DNA from: Negativicutes bacterium
Lineage (GTDB): Bacteria; Bacillota; JAAYKD01
Direction of reading: 5' to 3'
Length of the DNA stretch: 32,017 nt
NCBI GenBank assembly: GCA_021372785.1
Contig: JAJFTT010000017.1
Coordinates: 1-32,017 of the forward strand
Shown here: positions 31,831-32,017 of the stretch, piece after piece
Layout: each line of letters opens with the position of its first letter
Position numbering within the stretch: the first letter of the stretch is position 1
The notes under the pieces: model-generated
What the model was told of the DNA's origin: nothing
Seen by the model: the letters and a program-made list of their open reading frames with translations, nothing else
The model's database searches: none
Program-made: the position numbers and the translations under genes

Positions 31831-32017
31831 TCCCTCAATACTGCCGTCATTCATGCTGATAAAGCGGATGTCGGCTACTGAAGGATTGATTGTGTCGCCA
31901 TTCACCACAAACCCGTGGTTCTGGGAAGTAATGTACACCCTGTTTGCAAACAGATCTTTCACCGGGTGATTAATTCCTCTATGGCCATATTTTAATTTAT
32001 AGGTGTCGAAGCCCTGT
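31633..32017 (-). CDS. carA: Carbamoyl-phosphate synthase small subunit, C-terminal part (5' truncated by window)
   Basis: The minus strand reads from the window edge as QGFDTYKLKYGHRGINHPV, TSQNHGF and FSVQFHPEASPGP, then GFLFDQF. This is the class I glutaminase domain of CarA, with the catalytic His and Glu of FHPEAS. CarA makes ammonia from glutamine for carbamoyl phosphate, used in arginine and pyrimidine synthesis. About 128 codons are visible; the gene continues beyond 32017. Past LFDQF the frame runs on about 33 codons to a TAA at 31633 through sequence antisense to the nuclease gene, giving an unusual tail. Confidence 0.93.
   Translation of the reverse strand, partial: QGFDTYKLKYGHRGINHPVKDLFANRVYITSQNHGFVVNGDTINPSVADIRFISMNDGSIEGLNYKNGKVFSVQFHPEASPGPLDTGFLFDQFLQSGRCILQINQGFRYFIQPIDRNFFLAAALQLL

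Overview
The window looks like an ordinary chromosomal stretch of an anaerobic, low-to-mid-GC Bacillota, most likely a member of Clostridia. The grounds are strong AGGAGG-type ribosome binding sites on almost every gene, a clostridial-type AgrB/AgrD pair, an aldo/keto reductase with a bacterial-ferredoxin-like tail, an S-layer-homology protein, DegV, DUF5317, DUF4358 and DUF2680-like proteins, and a Ktr/Trk potassium operon. I see no rRNA, tRNA, CRISPR array, transposase or phage gene. The genus cannot be decided by eye.

Layout. 1-1140: the end of an unidentified ORF, then a CPBP membrane protease. 1139-1685: a GC-rich gap with possible decayed coding sequence. 1686-3435 (-): a sugar pair, D-lyxose/D-mannose isomerase and a PfkB fructokinase-like enzyme. 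3792-5756: a PlsC-like acyltransferase converging on an unrecognised 392-residue protein. 6134-7780 (-): an intact M20 amidohydrolase preceded by an internally deleted tandem copy. 8033-9610: a GNAT enzyme converging on an SLH/BsuPI surface protein. 9791-11972 (-): aldo/keto reductase and DegV. 12133-15258 (+): a Cdc48-type AAA+ ATPase with an unfamiliar N-terminal domain, a DUF2156 protein and a GNAT enzyme. 15629-16961 (-): a DUF4358 lipoprotein and an SGNH hydrolase.

17345-20930 (+) is the most distinctive block: DUF5317 membrane protein, an AT-rich polytopic membrane protein that resembles a receptor without a kinase, AgrB, a 40-residue AgrD-like precursor, and, after a hairpin, a membrane-anchored GGDEF/HD-GYP protein. 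No agrC or agrA lies beside it. It looks like a peptide quorum-sensing module wired next to cyclic-di-GMP turnover.

21172-32017: a CoA-disulfide/persulfide reductase with rhodanese; a secreted DUF2680-like protein divergent from an OmpR-type two-component system, with an inverted repeat between them; a Crp/Fnr regulator; thioredoxin; two RCK (TrkA-type) proteins plus a TrkH/KtrB channel; a beta-CASP metallo-beta-lactamase nuclease; and the 3' part of carA on the opposite strand. The last two genes overlap tail to tail by about 200 bases, each reading through the antisense of the other. Most convergent gene pairs are separated by clear hairpin terminators.
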